64,000 nucleotides of DNA from Symbiodinium natans (Eukaryota; Sar; Dinophyceae; Suessiales; Symbiodiniaceae): positions 372,001 through 436,000 of the forward strand of contig CAJNDS010000524.1 of assembly GCA_905221605.1 (NCBI GenBank), written 5' to 3'. A program made the translations under genes and the position numbers. Under the pieces are notes generated by a model that was given only the letters and a program-made list of their open reading frames with translations, searched no databases and was not told the origin of the DNA. Positions 12,764-23,339 of this stretch are shown here, piece after piece. The first letter of the stretch is position 1; the number at the start of each line of letters is the position of its first letter.

Positions 12764-13008
12764 TCCCCCCCCCCCTTTGTGAGGACTTAGGCTGTTGTAC
12801 GGATCATGGTGATACAAGCTTTTTTTAGTAATTATCGGCCCATACAACAAAGAAAAGTTCCAACAATGCGGAAGCAGGTGGCTCACGTGCCTCCAAACTG
12901 ATTTCTGCTACTGGGATCTGCTGGGCGCACGAAGCCCCTGGCCGCTTGAAGCCCAGAAACAATGACAATAACAAAAATGGCAATAATAACAGTCATAATT
13001 GTAATAGC

Positions 13009-13073
<65 letters not shown>

Positions 13074-13160
13074 AAGTAGTAGTAGTAATCATAATAATAA
13101 TAGTAATAGTAATAAGAATCACAATCATACAATAATACTGATAATCATACAAAAATAGCA
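12764..13160. repeat. C-run followed by (TAG)n and ATA-rich microsatellite
   Basis: A run of about ten C residues lies at ~12766-12776. From ~12960 there are AAT/AAC-rich units, then about 22 uninterrupted TAG units (~13006-13072), then AAT/TAG mixtures to ~13160. The poly-Ser, poly-Tyr and poly-Thr ORFs in this stretch are artefacts of the repeat. Confidence 0.9.
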
Positions 13161-13199
13161 ATATCGAATAACGAATAATAATGATAACATTAAGTTGAG

Positions 13200-14600
13200 G
13201 TTCACCAGTCGAGAGCTTGCCCTCTTGACCTGACGTGTTCAGCATCACTGCTGCCATCGGTTGAGCCGAAGCAGCACAGAGGTTTCAGTGGTTTTGGGAA
13301 CCTGACAGCCTTGAATTCGTGCGATACCTTATAGGGGGTGCCTCAAGTTCTCAGCTACGATGGCTCTCATGGTTCCATTCATGAATGTTCAGTCAATAGT
13401 TCGTGGACGCTCCGCAGAGACTGTCCGGTCAAATTTGTACTGCTTACCACTGCAGCAGCTTCCCAGGACTGCATGAGGCTGTGAACCAAGTCGTGCAAGG
13501 AGGCGGTGGTGGCGACAAAAGCGAGGCCCTGAACGTTCCGTGAGCAGTGCAGGGGTCACGGTGCCCTCACGTGGTCGTGTGAGCTGACAGGATGACTCAC
13601 AATCTTCTGGCAGCGTGGTCCGAGCGGTTGGGTTTCGCCGGGGCGGACCTGAAGGAAACAAGGGCTCCGTCCATCCTTACTCGTACTAGCTTAAACCTTG
13701 TCTGAGCATCCCAGGCCGGACATGAGAATCGTATGCTAGACAAGGCTAAGGTGCAGGCGCTGCAGGCATGTAGGACTTGCACGGACATGCGCGGAACGAT
13801 GCTGAGATCAGTTCCAATTGCCAGCTGAGAAGCAGCAGTGCTGTCGCGCAAGGACGACGAGGAGTACCGCGAACATCTTGGTGAAGACCGAGAAGTAAGG
13901 ACAGATGCGGAAGTGCAAGGAGGCGATGGCTACAGGCAGCCAACAGCACACTGCGGCATGCCACCTGAGCTGACACTCATAACCGAAGTGTAAGCAAATT
14001 AGAACCGGAAGCCCGAGACTTGGCGTTGAACTGCTTCAACTCCCGGCACGCACCTCCAGAAAAAGGGACCGGCGTGTTGAGACAGGATTTGCTTGCTGCG
14101 CTAGGAACTGTAGGTCCACATGTTCCAAGTCAGACTCCAAGCCTCCCGGGCGTTGACAATCTGCGGTGTCGACGAGAGCTGCCATTCGTAACTTCAAACA
14201 AAGTTTGCTGCCGCACGCCACTTCTTGTCCAGTTTTGTGGACGGTGGGTAGTCAGTCGGTCGACAAGAATCTCATTCGGTCACGATCTTAACAAACAGCA
14301 GTTGCCAATGCTGAGGGTTACACGTATTCTTAGCTGATACACGCTGATGATGTGACATGCTGTGAGGTGTGAGCATGGGTGACGAGGCTAGGAGATTTAC
14401 TGTGGTGATGCGTCTCGTGTGTTCCGTGAGTCTTCCCGTGCCTTACGAAAGGGCCGCAGTATGGCATCGTGCTCTGTGCAGGGCAGCGATGTGGAGGAAA
14501 GTCAGGCCCAGCGCAAGGCCGAGGTTGGGATGCCCATGGACTCACCGATGGCTGCAGGACTACAGAAGCTGAAGCTAAGTTGACGCACAGATGTGTGGTG
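13200..14600 (+). other. Unassigned open blocks, possibly 5' exons of the eIF3L gene or a small separate gene
   Basis: Two blocks look coding but match nothing I recognise. The first, ~13609-13704, contains WSERLGFAGADLKETR and ends at a TGA. The second, ~13838-13992, starts near an AAG boundary, reads KDDEEYREHLGEDREVRTDA and continues acidic to a TAA. Neither has a usable ATG. They could belong to a short acidic protein or to the 5' part of the next gene. Confidence 0.25.
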
Positions 14601-14603
14601 CAG

Positions 14604-17600
14604 GTGATTCCAGATGCAGTCGATCATTTCTTGGGAAGCCGCCTGGCTGCACCGCTAGCAGATGACAGTACCTGGTATGATTTAACCTTTGTGTCGGTGG
14701 CTCTGTAACGTAGCCTCTTTGCACAAATGCCACGTGCCCAAGGACTGCTGGACTCGATTAAGTTCCGAGCCTAGCTGCAAGAGGCCATATGGCCATGTAC
14801 CTCCAGCTGCCTTTTTGAGGGCCCAGGGCCTAGGGCCTAGGGTTTAGGGTTTAGGGTTTAGGGTTTAGGGTTACGGTTTGGGGTTTAAGCGGAGCTTCGC
14901 AAAGTCCAGGAGATGCCACGAGGTCTATGCGTCAAGTCCGTAGTTCTGCCGAGGTCCAGCAACATTCCCGACATCAACAGGCTCTATGACACCTGACTTG
15001 GTCGCACATGGCATGGTCTCGTGACCTTCCGAACAAAACATGGGTTATCTTGTCGTAAAAACAAGTACCAACCATTCATGCAGCCAAGGAGACAGATTTC
15101 AATCAACTCACCGAGAAGTACTACAACAAGACGAGACTTGGTGTCAAACTGTATCGGTCAGCCTGTTGACGGCTTGATGGCATTTGGCTTTGTTTTACTC
15201 TGCATGCTGGAAACGTAAGTCGCACACTAAACTGCAAACCCTAAATCTTAGATGCCCCTGGTTTAGGAAGTGGCCGAGCGCATACGCTGTCGGCGATGCT
15301 CTTGGACATGGTGAGGCACTGTTCCTCATCCTCTACAAGGACTTTGTTTTTGGTGTGCAGCCGCGGCTTGTTCAGCTCGTTTTGCCTTGTCTTAGCCCCA
15401 CAGGAGCTGTACTACAGGCTGGGGGCACCCCTTACATCCCATACCCTCAACTCCAAATCCTCAGGCAGTATTGGTGCAGGGTTCAGTTCTGAGTCTGGGG
15501 CAGGCACATCTATGCCAGACTGAACCCTGTCCTCTTCGAGGACACCGACTGCACTGCTGTGGTTTGACCTAGGCATGCTATAAGCCTAATCTTAAGGCCG
15601 CGCGACACGCCTCGGCATGGGCGTGGAGCAATCATGCGAAGTAGCATCTGACCGGACCCCGCAATGGTGCACATCATTCACAAGCCTCCTGCATCTCTTG
15701 GGTGCTAGGGGTTCCCGGTGATAAGGCGATAAGATTAGAATGCAAACTCTCCAGTACCTCAAAGCCAGCAAGCCCGAATGCGTAAGTGGCAAGTTGAATG
15801 TGGCGGAACCCTAAGCTCTAAGCCTTCATGTCATGGCCTTCGAAGTTTCAGGGTTGTCCACCAGAGGTCCATAGAAGGGGCCCATACATGGCCCAGACAT
15901 GCATCCATATGTTGGGGAGGTGCATAGTCCGCAGGGGGTCCATGAAAAGCCCATAGCTGCTCTAGGCGGTTGGAGGAATTTAGAGGGGGAAAGAATACCT
16001 AAGCTAATTCCGGGCCTGTTAGAGGGGATGCATAGGGGACCGTCGGAGGTCAAGGAAATCCCAAACCCGCAGATGGAGTTGGAGAACACCAGCGACCAAA
16101 AACACGTATGGGGCCCACAGGAGGTCCATGCACAAGGACTGTAAGACGTTATGGTGTCCATACAGACATACATAGACCCAGCAGCTCAAGATGGTCCATA
16201 GGAGAGGGCCCGTGAGCAGCCCAAAGGATGTGCATCGAGTGTTGGCAGCCTCACGCTCGGTGGCTTGCGGATGCCGGTCGGTTAGGGGGGATACCCATTC
16301 CTGGCAAACAATCACGAAAGAAGGCAGGGGCGCAGCATCCAGCATCCTCGGTGGAGGATTAAGTGGTGAATACCTGAGACACTACTAGAGCTCTACTGCC
16401 CGAGGTCGGGGGATTAACCCTATCATCCCTATAATTTCTGTGCCGATCAATTTGGCGCGCACGCCGCTGGGACCACTGGGATCTTCCACCACTTGGCATC
16501 TGCAGGACAGAATTGGCTCGTGGAAGAATTACACCCAGCTCCTGGATTTGATGATTGAGAACCTTTCCGATGGGGAGGCAGTTGATTTCGGTTGCTCATG
16601 TATGAACAGCAATCCATGACGCACGCGAGTCACAAGCAGTTTGCTACGCGCTGGAAGGATCTCGGGATTGCGCTTCCGGCGCAGTGGCTGTGGGACATTC
16701 TGGACGAGTTTGTGTACCACTATCAGACTAGACCTCAGCCAGTGCTTACATTGAGTGTGCGGCATGACTGATCAAGGTGAAACATTTTGCAAAGCTGAGG
16801 ACGTACAGTACGTACTGCCACAAGGCAGCCAAGCTGCAGAAGGCCAGCGGCTTTGGTTTCTGGTCGTTTGGAGTCTGGAGTGCCCAATTTCCACTATACT
16901 GGTGCAGGACCAAGATGTCAAGCAGCTCGTCGACAACCCTGGTGTCTTCGAGACCACCAAGGCCCTGGCAGGGCATGTAGTCAAAATAGATGCCTGGTGT
17001 TGCTTCAAGGTCCTCAGCTATTTGCACCAGCTCGTGCGCTACTCTTTGATTGAGGAGTGGCTCGCTAATCCAGATGGAGGCAATGGCCAAGGCAGATCGT
17101 CGCATTGTCCCATGATGGATGAAGCTGCTACATCGCGGTATTTGCAGAGGCTTGTGTTGCATGACAGGAGCCGCTTTCACAGCTCGGGGCTTAAGGGCTG
17201 GCAGCGTGTGGTGGCAAGTTTTGTCGGGGACAGCCGGCTACGAGTCTCCAGGACGAGTCGACGCGACTGATCGGCTATTTTGCCTTGATGCAGCTACTGC
17301 GAATGCACAGCTTGCTCGGGGACTATCGCCTTGCGATGGACGCTCACATGCAAACAGCTGCAAAGATTGTAAGCACATTGCGGCCCACCCTAGGGTTCCC
17401 CGCCTAGGAAATCAGCCCTTGTTTTTACTGGGCCGCTCATTTTTTTGCACCTTACTCTTTGCAGTCCAGATGCCACCCCCATGCCAGCACTCCAAGACTG
17501 AACAGAGATGTGGATGAGGTGAACCCTCCCTCTGTTGTTCAAACTCAGTGTGCCGACTTCCATTATGATTAGTATCATTGATAGTTTCATTGCTATTGTT

Positions 17601-20402
17601 ATTTCCATCTAAAATCGGACTGAATGACACGAGGGTGTTGACTCCAGTGTTGACATCATGTCGCCCAGGAAACGATTGAGAACATCGACTTCCGTGCAGA
17701 GGCAGCTTCTCCCGAACAGTTCTCATCATTCCCTAACAGAAGACCAAGCAAGAAAGACAGATTTGTGACAAGTGCAGCATATGCGAAGGTGGAAGACGGT
17801 AGAAGGGTTCAATAGCAATCAACCGCCATTGAGGATGCCCACCATTCATGCTCGTAACATGCCCTGGGTGTGTGACTACGCCTCTTGCGTGGAAGTGCTT
17901 GTCTCGTCGTTGGATGTTTTGTTTGTTTGGGTGTGTGAGCGAGTGAGTGAGTGCGTGCGTGCGTGCGTGAGTGAGTGAGTGTGTGTGTGTGTGTGCGTGC
18001 TTGCGTGAAGGCGCGTGTGTGCGTGTGTGCGCGCTGGCGGGGGCAGGAAGCTGCACCGGAAGTCAAAGGGAATGGCCGGAATGGCAGATAATGGCAGTGA
18101 TCTTTTTCTGATTTGCGCCTGGATCCTAGAACACGCATCAGGTGCCTTTGTTCTACAGAATTCCCGCCTGCCACGTCACCGTGTTTTACTACATGGGCTT
18201 TGCGTGCGCCTGTATCTGTTTCTGACATGCAGTCTTGCGGTGCAGGAACTCGTGGGCGTGTGAGGTACATGATGATGCGCCGATACGTGGATGCATCCCG
18301 CACCTTCCAAGACATTCTCGTCTTCCTCTCCAAAATCTCCTCGGTGAACTCGCTGTCCTATCAGTATGATCAGATGCTCAAGAAGCAGGCGCGACACCAA
18401 CAAAGCTGCAGCTAAAGCAGTTGTGCCCCGTAGACACAGCACGGCCGGGAGGATCAGATGTACGTGCTGCTGCTGATCTCCAATGCGCTTTGTCCCCAAC
18501 CGCTGGACGAATCACTCGAGAAACCCATCAGAGAGAAGCATGCAGGCCATGGGACTTGAACTACCTGTGAACTGCTGACCCCACTGCACACACCAATTTG
18601 ATTTCGGTGCTTTTGCCTGCTCCGACCCTGCAGACAAGCAGATGCGCTTGCAGCAGGGCAATGAAGCTTGCTTCGAGGAGCCTATTGTGGGCAGAGAGAA
18701 AGGTTGATAGGGCATGCATTCGACGGCATTCAGCAGCATACAGGTGAAATGGTGAAATGTTGGAGAATAGCAAGATTCGTGCAAAAGCTATGTCAAGCAT
18801 GGTACTGCGCAAGTGTAGACCAGCGTGCGCACTCGATGAAGAGAATAGACCTAATTATGTTCGAAAGGTTGGGCAGATGCCTACGACTTGTTTGTTGCCT
18901 GGTGAAGATTTCTCGGGAACAGTTGGGAGATGTTGGCTGTCTGCAAACACGTGTAAACTCATTGCTCACCTTGTGGCGAGCATCATTCCCGAGACTAAGC
19001 CTGCATAGTTGCTCCGGAGGGCTCCTGCACGCCTCGCATGCCGAGTTATTGTATGGTTTTTGCTGGAACTTGTGATGCTCTATGAGGCAACCACTGTCTC
19101 GACAGGACTTGTTCTCATACGCGTGCCCCAAGTTCGTTGCGGCCTCTATGCCCGATCTGGACAGCAATGCCCTTAGCCATACCAATGTGCATGGTGCAAA
19201 TGTCCGTTGCTCTTACAGGCATCTGCCACCACACGGCGAGTTAACCAAATTGTTGTCCTTTTTACCCTAAATACAAGGGGCCGCACAGGTGACCCTAATT
19301 CTGAACATGGTTGTGTGCTTGGTCCTTGTGTCCTCGTTCCGAGACTTGGAGAACTTCACGGCTAATGAAGCGCACCAGCGGCAGCTGACTCTTTTCCTGC
19401 AAGAGGCAAGGTTTTCATGCGAATCTTGAAGGTCCAGGGGTAGCTGTGGGTGCAGATCTCGGCAAACTCAGCAAACCAAAAAGGTTAGACCTTACCTTAC
19501 TCATAACTTTACCATAATCACCCATGAACCTTCGCGTAGAGACCAAGACTGTCTGGCAGCAGCTTACCGAAAGTGCTTACTGAGTTTCTGCCATTGTAGG
19601 GCAGTGTGAGAGCGGAGGTGAGGCAACAGCAGGCTTTGCCAACCATTGGCTCCTACATGAAGCTCTACACCTCTCTGCAGACCTCCAAGTGCGCACCCGA
19701 GATGCCGGATCCCCCCCCCCCAATTAGTTCTTGCGCCTTTGCTGTTCGGTGGTATGGAAACCCCTAAATAGCGTTTTTTCATGATGACCGATGCTTACTT
19801 GCACTGATGGCAAACTTCAACCCAAGTCAAGCAACCGTGCTTTGCCAACCTTTGGCTCTTCAGGTTGGCACAGCTATGTGAAATGGACGGGGAGGGTCTT
19901 CGTGACCAGCTGATGTGTGCAGCAGCCCCAGCTGAGTGTTTCGACCACACTTCGGTCGTGCGTGCCTGGAAGCGGTCAGGTCATGCACAAGACCCGACAG
20001 CTGGTGCACCAGAGAGTTGGCACGCCGTTAGATGGCGCCATGGCCTCAGACACCTGCGAGGTGCTCTCAGGCGGTTCTTTTCTTGGATAGGCCTTGATGA
20101 CACGGCAGCAAGGAAGAAAGAATGGTCACCAGTAATGGCAATGAAGGAGTTGCAGCCATGTGGCGAAGTGGAGTTCTACCTGGATGGAGACATGGCTTCT
20201 GTCCAAGATGCTGCCGTTGCACGATAAGGCGGCAGGCATCGTGATGCCATTTGCGGTGCCTTGCCAGGTCCACATCAACGCGCAGAAGCCGCAGCGACCG
20301 CATGCAGATGTCTTCCTGGAGCATATCCGGAAGTTCCAGGCACTGTGCATGCCCGAAAGCCCACTGCTGGCATGTCAGTTCACCTTGCAGAGGACATCTT
20401 GA
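14604..20402 (+). CDS. EIF3L: Eukaryotic translation initiation factor 3 subunit L (eIF3L)
   Basis: Subunit of the eIF3 complex that binds the 40S subunit and recruits mRNA. Blocks follow eIF3L in order: 14604-~14661 (VIPDAVDHFLGSRL); ~14956-14989 (NIPDINRLYD); ~15100-15135 (QLTEKYYNKT); ~15271-15351 (GEALFLILYKDFVF); ~15492-15540 (HIYARLNPVLFED); 16506-16556 (DRIGSWKNYTQLLDLMIE); 16658-16726 (LPAQWLWDILDEFVYHYQ); ~16798-16842 (YCHKAAKLQK); 16918-16961 (QLVDNPGVFETTK); 17010-~17079 (LSYLHQLVRYSLIEEWLANP); ~17234-17368 (LIGYFALMQLLRMHSLLGDY); 17669-17695 (ETIENIDFR); 18142-18203 (FYRIPACHVTVFYYMGFA); 18265-18388 (MMMRRYVDASRTFQDILVF); 18452-~18541 (DQMYVLLLISNALCPQPLDE); ~18634-18680 (MRLQQGNEACFEE); 19106-~19160 (DLFSYACPKFVAAS); ~19345-19410 (HQRQLTLFLQEA); 19605-19688 (LPTIGSYMKLYTSLQ); 19864-~19920 (LAQLCEMDGEGLRDQL); ~20150-20211 (GEVEFYLDGDMASVQDA); 20268-20402 (ADVFLEHIRKFQAL, stop TGA). 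Introns are a mix of GT-AG (17369, 18204, 19411, 19689) and GC-AG (16962, 17696, 18389). The 5' end and one exon near 20.0 kb are not placed. Confidence 0.92.
14824..14888. repeat. Short interstitial telomere-type repeat (TTTAGGG)n
   Basis: About seven TTTAGGG-like units, degenerate at both ends, inside an eIF3L intron. Confidence 0.9.
15840..16250. repeat. Degenerate repeat of a GGTCCATA/GGGCCCATA motif in an eIF3L intron
   Basis: Words such as gGTCCATag, GGGCCCATAc, GGTCCATGaa, GCCCATAGc, GGGCCCACagg and GGTCCATAGgag recur every 15-60 bases between the HIYARLNP and DRIGSWKN exons. Spacing is irregular, so this is either a decayed satellite or a low-complexity composition. No coding signal was found. 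Confidence 0.45.
17932..18035. repeat. GTGA/GTGC/GT-rich microsatellite
   Basis: Consecutive GTGA, GTGC and GT units, inside the eIF3L intron 17696-18141. The complementary frame gives an artificial His/Thr-rich ORF. Confidence 0.85.
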
Positions 20403-21230
20403 AGCGGGCAGACAAGCTCGACAAACCATCGCCTGCATCTTGAGTCGCTGCGCGGCGCGATCCGCAGAATCTTGCCTTTACACACCGTGTCCAGCGGAGC
20501 GCTTAACACGCATGTGCCTGCAAAACTGAATCGGGACAGCTATAGGCTCCTGAAGTTATGTAGTCCCGCGCAAACGGCTTAAATCTCAGCAAACAGAAGA
20601 ACACTACAAACTAGGCTGCGCGTCAGCCTTCATGCAGTCTGGACATGGCAGAAGCAGCGGCTGACACGACTGCCATCTACAAGACTTCAGCCAGGCTGCG
20701 CATGTCACGTCGGCAGCCGATCCTTCGATATAGCGATCTGCACGCTGTGCACAGTGCGCAGTAGTTAGGAAGCAGACGTCGGCACAGTGAGGCAACTCTG
20801 TCAAATCTAGATGCTAGCTGCTGGTGTTTGGCTGCGGAGTGTCATGCGTTTCTTTGGATGGAGCTAGGAATGCGCAGCGTGGCAAAATGAGCATCCGCAA
20901 GCATGGACAGTTTTGTGAAGCGCTTGTTGCCTCAAGTTGCTCTCGGCAGTCCAAGCAGAGCCTAAGATCACTCCAAGAACCTCAACCAAATAAGAACCTG
21001 GAACCCTGATTCCTGGTCCTGCATTGCTTTGCAAAGTGGAATTCCAGTCCTCGCTTCTACGGGTTGATGAATTTCATGTGAGAAATCCATCATCCTGTGG
21101 CTTGGACGCAAAGGCTCATGCCGCACTATCATGGGTGGGCATCGGGTAAGCAGAGAAACGACGCTTAGCTGTGGAAGAAGCCTGCGACATCGAAGCAGAA
21201 GGTACGGTCTAAGGCATTCATGCGGCATAT
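20403..21230. other. No recognised gene
   Basis: Downstream of the eIF3L stop. Open frames exist on both strands but none has an exon-like or domain-like appearance. No repeat was seen. Confidence 0.35.
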
Positions 21231-23330
21231 TAGGTGTGCAAACAGCTTCTGACGTTGATATTTTTTCAGCATGCCCATGTGACCTTCAGCAAGGGGGCCT
21301 TCTTGAGAGGTGCGGAGCTTAGCTCGCCAGTTCAACCGAGCTATAGAGAGGCCCGAGCATCTGGAATGCCAGGTGTGCATGTCTGGTTATTGCGCGAGCT
21401 GCTGCCAGAGCCCCAAGCAGCAGTAGGGTGGCTGCGCTGTGATGTGTGTGTGTGTACTGGTATCTCTCGTGGCAAGAGTGCGCTGCATCTGTGTAGTACC
21501 AGCGTACGCATGTGCACACTTGCAGATGGAATTTCCGCTCTAGGTGTCGACCCAGATGTTCCCGAGAAGAAAGGACTTTGCGTGCGAATCAAGACCCTCC
21601 CCCTACAGCACCTGCAAGCAGCAACAGGTGCCTCATGTGAGCTCAGCCGCACGCAGCTTCGGCGCCGTTAAAATCCAGACCTGCTAGGACCACGTGTTTT
21701 CGCCAAGCAGATTGGCTCCTTGGGACTGCACTGTAGGATTCCAGACGCTGCGATAGGGTACCCGGACAGATCCTGACCGTGCCTGAGCTGTGCCAAGAAA
21801 TCGGGCTGCTTCACTCGCAAGGTGCCTTCACAGATGACGAGGAGCCAGTTTCTGACTCGGTGTTGGCAGTCCAGGCCGGGACTGTTCCTGGGATACCGTC
21901 TAGGGGAGTCGTATATATAGTATAGGATAGTATAGGTAAGGGCCTGCTCCCCAGAAGTGCATATCAGATATCATGCGGAAGACGTCGCCTGGCAGGACCA
22001 GTGGTACAGGCACGCGGGCAGATTCTCTGTTTTCGCTGCTAAAATTTGTTGTGTAGCTCCAGCACCGGCCATGGCTTGTGGCATCAAGCCCTTCTGGGTA
22101 TCAGGTTTCGGTGCTTTTGGATGTTTCTGCTTGGTAGGCCACCGGCTGACAAGAAGTTGCCAGAGCCCGATGAGAGGCGTGTCTGCTCTCTCTGGTGGGT
22201 TGAAGTGGGACCACGCCATGATGGGGCCCTCAGTGCTGCTCAGGAAGCCTTCGACAGGTTTTGAGTGCCGCCATCTTTGGGCAGTTTGAACATATTTGGG
22301 AGTTCACGAAAATAGGGGACCCCTGAAAAAAAGAACCCCCCTACGGTAGGTTTCCCTTACAATAAGGACCCCAAGAAGGTACCCCTAATTTCGGAAACCC
22401 CCGTTTGGGCTCTGTTGAAGAATCCAGGCCCCGTGGGAATGTTCCAAGCCACTGGGATCCGAAACTGCCATAGACAACCTGTTGGGTTCCGATTCCCGAT
22501 CTGGCCACATCACCTTTAATCTTAGGTCTACCTTGAGGGGATGTTAGCTCTGTTAGCCGTCTGCAATGCCCTCAGGCCCTAAGAGCATGACACCAGGAAT
22601 GTGTTACGCTGATACACAGCAACACATTTTCATTTGTTCCCCTCCTCCGCAGGGCAAACGTGGTTTCTTGAGTGGTGGAACTGGCATGAATAACGGCGTG
22701 TTTAGGGAGAGACGTGGAGGTTGAGGGCGCAGATCGGAACCCTCTCCCTCACCTTCGAAAATGCAGAAGGACTTCCGTCCATGTCAATGTATGTCCAGAC
22801 GCTGCTTGAAGCTAAAGCCCGCTGCAGGATATTCGGTCATCCTTGATCCTGAAGGACACATAAAGTCTGATGTGCCTGATCCAGGCTGCGGGAGTTTGTC
22901 AATGAGTCCGCGATGAAAGAAAAGAGAGCCGTGACAAGCCTCGGAAAGGTCCAAGACCTGTTGATGCAGATCGGCTGTCGGCGTTGATTGCCCGGCTGCA
23001 GCGAGCAAATCAGGAGGCCTTGCGTGGCCCTGCTCTCGCAGTTGCACAGGCATGCGTCGTCGAGGCATGCATATAAGAGGTGGCATGTCCGCACCTGCGT
23101 AAAAACCATGCCTTGCCGATGCTAGCAGAGAGCGTTGAAAGGCAAGGCAGCCATGGGCTGACATTGCTCCCATGTGCTCCCTTTCTTTCTGGCAGGCTGC
23201 CCGCCGCAGAGTCAGCATACGGATTCCGACCTTGAGCCTCGAACGGATTCCAGCAGGGGCCCGTCCCAAAACCATTCGGATTATCCGTGGATCTCTGCTA
23301 GTAAGTAGTACTTCCAGTAAGTGCGGAGTT
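21231..23330 (+). CDS. Unidentified multi-exon gene
   Basis: Several open blocks look coding (balanced composition, acceptor AG at the start) but match no family I know. They are ~21525-21600 (ISALGVDPDVPEKKG), ~21672-21752 (VFAKQIGSLGLHCRIPDA), 21771-~21873 (ILTVPELCQEIGLLHSQGAF), ~22141-22255 (PDERRVCSLWWVEVGPRHDG then LSAAQEAFD), 22735-~22833 (GTLSLTFENAEGLPSM then YVQTLLEAKARC), ~22900-22970 (EFVNESAMKEKRAVTSL) and ~23197-23300 (RVSIRIPTLSLERIPAG). At ~22917-23069 a second frame is also open (ARLQRANQEALRGPALA), and I cannot decide between the two. The blocks may belong to more than one gene. A small inverted-repeat element lies between the AQEAFD and GTLSLTF blocks. Start and stop are unknown. 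Confidence 0.45.
22298..22402. mobile_element. ~105-bp inverted-repeat element, copy 3
   Basis: It starts GGGAGTTCACGAAAATAGGG and ends CCTAATTTCGGAAACCCCC. The interior has the family words 'cttacaataaggacccc' and 'aagaaggtacccctaattt'. The flanks aTTT and gTTT give a possible 3-bp duplication. It lies just downstream of a coding block that ends in CGACAG followed by GT, so it is probably intronic. Confidence 0.7.
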
Positions 23331-23339
23331 CCTGACGAT

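Noticed and set aside
12883-13257. Poly-Thr, poly-Tyr and poly-Ser ORFs
   Set aside because: Produced by the TAG microsatellite read in different frames.
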